Shown here: piece by piece, positions 61,282-64,000 of the stretch | Layout of the letters: the number at the start of each line of letters is the position of its first letter | Position numbering within the stretch: position 1 is the first letter of the stretch | Notes under the pieces: model-generated | The model's database searches: none | Told to the model about the DNA's origin: nothing | What the model saw: only the letters and a program-made list of their open reading frames with translations | Assembly (NCBI RefSeq): GCF_009380165.1 | Contig: NZ_WHUF01000001.1 | Coordinates: forward strand, 744,001 to 808,000 | Direction: 5' to 3' | Length of the DNA stretch: 64,000 nt | Source of the DNA: Rugamonas rivuli | GTDB taxonomy: Bacteria; Pseudomonadota; Gammaproteobacteria; Burkholderiales; Burkholderiaceae_D | Translations under genes and position numbers: made by a program

Positions 61282-62061
61282 TCACGCCGCGACGTTGAAC
61301 AGCTTGAAGAAGTTGGCCGTCGTCTGCTCGGCGACCTGCTCCACCGGCACGCCCTTGAGCTTGGCGATGTACTCGCCGACGTGGGCCACGAAGCCCGGCT
61401 CGTTCATCTTGCCACGGTGCGGCATCGGCGCCAGATAGGGCGAATCGGTCTCGATCAGGATGCGCTCCAGCGGCACTTCCAGCGCCACCGCCTGCAGATC
61501 CTTGGCGCTCTTGAAGGTGACGATGCCGGAGAAGGAAATGTAAAAGCCCATCTCGATCGCCGCGCGCGCCACTTCCAGCGACTCGGTAAAGCAATGCATG
61601 ACGCCGGCCACGCCGCCCGCCTCCGTGCCTGCGCCCTCTTCGCGCATGATGCGGATGGTGTCCTCGCTGGCGTTGCGGGTGTGGATGATCAGCGGCTTGC
61701 GCGTGATGCGCGATGCCTTGATGTGCGTGCGGAAGCGCTCGCGCTGCCACTCCAGGTCGCCTTGCAGGCGGAAGTAGTCCAGCCCGGTCTCGCCGATGGC
61801 GATGATCTTCGGATCATTGGCCAGCTCGACCAGCTGTTCGACGCTCGGTTCGGGCGTGTCTTCATAATCCGGATGCACGCCGACCGAGGCGTAGATGTGC
61901 GGATATTCGTGGGCCAGCGCCAGCACTTGGGGGAAATCCGGCAAGTCGACCGACACGCACAGCGCGTGGGTCACTTTGTTGTCGGCCATCTTGGCCAGGA
62001 TTTCGGGCATGCGAGCAGCCAGCTCGGGGAAATTAATGTGGCAATGGGAATCGATAAACAT
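61282..62061 (-). CDS. TatD-family metal-dependent hydrolase (DNase)
   Basis: The 259-aa TIM-barrel protein has the TatD metal set: FIDSHCHINF, IGETGLDYF, IIHTRNASED, GVMHCFTES and ETDSPYLAP. The family acts as Mg-dependent 3'-5' DNase. The ATG at 62061 fits the family start (MFIDSHCH). It precedes the ankyrin gene by 7 bases. In many betaproteobacteria tatD follows holB and pilZ; here other genes lie between it and the PilZ gene. Confidence 0.94.
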   Translation of the reverse strand: MFIDSHCHINFPELAARMPEILAKMADNKVTHALCVSVDLPDFPQVLALAHEYPHIYASVGVHPDYEDTPEPSVEQLVELANDPKIIAIGETGLDYFRLQGDLEWQRERFRTHIKASRITRKPLIIHTRNASEDTIRIMREEGAGTEAGGVAGVMHCFTESLEVARAAIEMGFYISFSGIVTFKSAKDLQAVALEVPLERILIETDSPYLAPMPHRGKMNEPGFVAHVGEYIAKLKGVPVEQVAEQTTANFFKLFNVAA

Positions 62062-62129
62062 GGCGTGATTGTAACTCAAGCGCGCCTGGCCTAGAATCGG
62101 TGTTCCCAATCACTGCCGGAGTCCGCCTG

Positions 62130-63137
62130 ATGTTCAGTCGTATCGCGCCCGCCCTCGTACTCGCCCTGCCCCTGGCCGCCATCGCCGCCGATGCACCGCC
62201 CCAGCAATTCGCCGATCTCGGCGATGTGCACCTGGAAAGCGGCGCCGTCATCAAGGACTGCAAGCTCGGCTACCGCACCATCGGCACGCTGAACGCCGCG
62301 CGCTCCAACGCGGTCGTGTTCCTGCCGTGGCACACCGGCACCAGCGCCGAGGCGGTAGAGCTGCTGGGCCCGAAAGGCTTGCTCAACACGACCGGGCATT
62401 ACGTGATCGTCATCGATGCGATCGGCAACGGCGTGGCCTGCTCGCCCTCCAACAGCGCGACGCAGCACGGCACGGCCTTCCCGGTCTTCACCGTGCGCGA
62501 CATGGTGGAATCCGAGTTCCGCCTGTTGAACGACAAGCTGGGCATCAAACATGTGCACGCGATCATCGGGTATTCGATGGGCGGCACCCAAACCTTCCAG
62601 TGGATGGTGAGCCATCCCGACTACATGGACGTGGCAGTACCGATTGCCGGCACGCCGCGCCAGACCAGCTACGACCTGCTGTTCTGGCGCACCGAGGAAG
62701 CGGCGATGCTGGCCGATCCGGAATACGCCAACGGCGAGTACAAGCAGAACCCAAGGCTGCCGCTCTACCACCAGATCTTCGCCACGCACTTCGACACGCC
62801 GGCTTACCGCAACGCCAAGACCAAGCCGGCGGAGGTTGAGAAGTTCATCGCGAAGACAGTGGAGCCGGACCCGGATGCGGCCGACGCCAACGACTCGCGC
62901 TGGCAAATCCGCGCCTTCCTGGCGCAGGACATCGGCGACGATGCCGCCGGCAAGGTGAAGGCGCGGGTGCACATCATCAACCCGCGCCAGGACTTGATCG
63001 TCAATCCCGAGCCGGCGCTGGCGTTTGCGCGCAAGGTGCGGGCCACGACCACGGTGCTCGAAGGCGATTGCGGCCACTCGGCGGTGGTGTGCGCCACCGA
63101 CCAGATACGCGCAGCCGTCGACCGCGCGCTGAGGTAG
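62130..63137 (+). CDS. Exported alpha/beta hydrolase of the MetX (homoserine acetyltransferase-like) group
   Basis: The 335-aa protein has a signal peptide (APALVLALPLAAIAA) and an alpha/beta hydrolase fold like homoserine O-acetyltransferase: KLGYRTIGTLNAARSNAVVFL, nucleophile Ser in GYSMGGTQ, Asp in NPRQDLIV and His in GDCGHSAV. MetX itself is cytoplasmic, so the signal peptide argues for another acyl substrate. GGAG lies before the ATG at 62130. It is flanked by minus-strand genes. Confidence 0.88.
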   Translation: MFSRIAPALVLALPLAAIAADAPPQQFADLGDVHLESGAVIKDCKLGYRTIGTLNAARSNAVVFLPWHTGTSAEAVELLGPKGLLNTTGHYVIVIDAIGNGVACSPSNSATQHGTAFPVFTVRDMVESEFRLLNDKLGIKHVHAIIGYSMGGTQTFQWMVSHPDYMDVAVPIAGTPRQTSYDLLFWRTEEAAMLADPEYANGEYKQNPRLPLYHQIFATHFDTPAYRNAKTKPAEVEKFIAKTVEPDPDAADANDSRWQIRAFLAQDIGDDAAGKVKARVHIINPRQDLIVNPEPALAFARKVRATTTVLEGDCGHSAVVCATDQIRAAVDRALR

Positions 63138-63140
63138 CGA

Positions 63141-63662
63141 TCAGCCTACGCGCTTGCCCAGGATGATCAGGTCGCGCTCGATGCCGTCCAGATTGGCCAC
63201 CTTGGGCAGGTTGGCCCAGGTGGCAAAGCCGAACTTGGCGAACAGGCCCAGGCTAGGCTGGTTGTGGCCGAAGATAAAGCCCAGCAAGGTATGCACCTTG
63301 ATCGAAGGCGCGTGGGCGATGGCCTGTGCGATGCAGTAGCCGCCCACGCCCTTGCCGCGCCAGGCTTCGGCGATGTAGATCGAAATCTCCGACGTGCCCG
63401 AATAGGCCGGGCGGCCGTAGAAATTCGAATACGACATCCAGCCCAGCGTTTCCGGTTGGGCAGCCGTATCGTCGGCGCGCTCGATGATCCACAGCGGGCG
63501 CTTGTCCGGCGTGTGCTCGTGGAACCAGCCCAGGCGCGACTCCACCGATACCGGCTCGGTATCCGCCGTCACTTCGCGCGAGGCGATGGTGGTGTTGTAG
63601 ATGGCAACGATGGTCGGCAAATCGTCGAGCGTGGCAAGGCGGTGGCGGAAAGCTGTGGTCAT
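63141..63662 (-). CDS. GNAT N-acetyltransferase (phosphinothricin-acetyltransferase-like)
   Basis: The 173-aa protein has the Pat/YncA form: TIVAIYNTTIASREVTADTEP, SRLGWFHEHTPDKRPLWI, SEISIYIAEAWRGKGVGG with the acetyl-CoA loop, and SLGLFAKFGF. Members acetylate methionine sulfone, methionine sulfoximine or related amino acids. The substrate is not known. It converges on the hydrolase gene (3 bases between stops). Confidence 0.9.
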   Translation of the reverse strand: MTTAFRHRLATLDDLPTIVAIYNTTIASREVTADTEPVSVESRLGWFHEHTPDKRPLWIIERADDTAAQPETLGWMSYSNFYGRPAYSGTSEISIYIAEAWRGKGVGGYCIAQAIAHAPSIKVHTLLGFIFGHNQPSLGLFAKFGFATWANLPKVANLDGIERDLIILGKRVG

Positions 63663-63696
63663 GTCGTTCGGAACAGTGGGGAAGTTAAAGCGTGCA

Positions 63697-64000
63697 TTAA
63701 AGCGTATGCGTGGCGCGCGACGAACGCAGCGCCGCGCCGAGTATCTCTTCGATGCGCAGGCGGGCGCGCTGGCCGCTCTCGTCTTCCGGGAAATGCACGC
63801 CTATGCCCTGCGCCTTGTTGTTGTGCGCGCCGGCCGGCGTGATCCAGGCGACTTTGCCCGCGATCGGATATTTGTTGGGATCGTCCATCAGCGCCAGGAT
63901 CAGGTAGATCTCGTCGCCGATCTTGTACGGCTTCTGGGTCGGCACGAACATGCCGCCGTTTTTCAGGAAAGGCATATAGGCCGCGTACAGCGCGGCTTTT
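63697..64000 (-). CDS. PilZ-domain protein, 5' end cut by window
   Basis: The reading frame ends at 63697 and runs off the window end; 101 codons are visible. It reads KAALYAAYMPFLKNGGMFVP, then YKIGDEIYLILALMDDP, GKVAWITPAG, and QGIGVHFPEDESGQRARLRI. This is the PilZ type found beside holB and tatD in betaproteobacteria and linked to type IV pili (PilZ proper), in which the RxxxR c-di-GMP motif is absent. The Met at 63975 is internal, not the start. Confidence 0.9.
   Translation of the reverse strand, partial: KAALYAAYMPFLKNGGMFVPTQKPYKIGDEIYLILALMDDPNKYPIAGKVAWITPAGAHNNKAQGIGVHFPEDESGQRARLRIEEILGAALRSSRATHTL

Overview
The window looks like chromosome of a high-GC betaproteobacterium of the Oxalobacteraceae (Massilia/Duganella/Rugamonas type). 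This is inferred from two PEP-CTERM sorted proteins, a large TonB-dependent receptor of the environmental-polymer type, many two-component systems, and the TatD/ankyrin/PilZ neighbourhood. There are no tRNA or rRNA genes, CRISPR arrays, insertion sequences or phage genes that I can see. Coding density is very high and no gene-free stretch exceeds about 250 bases. Many genes overlap by 1 to 14 bases.

Layout. 1-1.4 kb: a secreted hypothetical protein and an ArsR/SRPBCC pair. 1.4-8.1 kb: a three-gene, overlapping signalling operon on the minus strand (giant hybrid kinase, CheB-CheR fusion, receiver-kinase), followed divergently by a chemoreceptor (8.4-10 kb). 10.1-14 kb: a tandem Mop protein and a lipoprotein joining two discoidin domains to a di-heme domain, behind a structured leader and a LacI-type operator. 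14-22.4 kb: an HME-RND efflux operon with a divergent two-component system. 22.4-27.2 kb: a six-gene copper operon (DUF2946-like, Met/His-rich protein, TolC-like, multicopper oxidase, CopC, CopD) driven by a CueR-type promoter. 27.2-33.1 kb: a patatin/type Vd autotransporter, an acetyltransferase, an RRM-like protein, and a FabI-acetate kinase-phosphotransacetylase operon. 33.2-39.5 kb: a VIT/vWA/TPR protein, an ECF sigma/anti-sigma pair and a sedolisin whose ribosome binding site lies in a hairpin. 39.5-48.1 kb: a DUF2799-repeat lipoprotein, a second two-component system, and a TonB-dependent receptor with two NagX/HGSNAT-like membrane proteins. 48.3-56.6 kb: a PEP-CTERM protein, a sterol-desaturase-like protein, a GMC oxidoreductase/alcohol dehydrogenase pair, a PagP-like barrel, a second-type EF-G and phospholipase A. 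56.6-64 kb: a second ArsR/SRPBCC module with a GST, small hypotheticals, a PRMT-like methyltransferase, a second PEP-CTERM protein, ankyrin protein, TatD, a MetX-like hydrolase, a GNAT protein and a PilZ protein cut by the window end.

How it fits together. The strongest new signals are regulatory. Both ArsR/SRPBCC modules carry the same TAACC-N4-GGTTA dyad. Both divergent OmpR-family systems have direct repeats at exactly 11-bp spacing in their intergenic regions. Two secreted-protein genes 37 kb apart share the LacI-type site TGGRAACGCTYCCA. The copper operon has a 21-bp CueR dyad in a 19-bp promoter spacer. The outer-membrane theme is strong: TonB receptor, type Vd autotransporter, phospholipase A, PagP-like barrel, two outer-membrane efflux channels and several lipoproteins. 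All functional calls come from reading motifs by eye; no database search was run.
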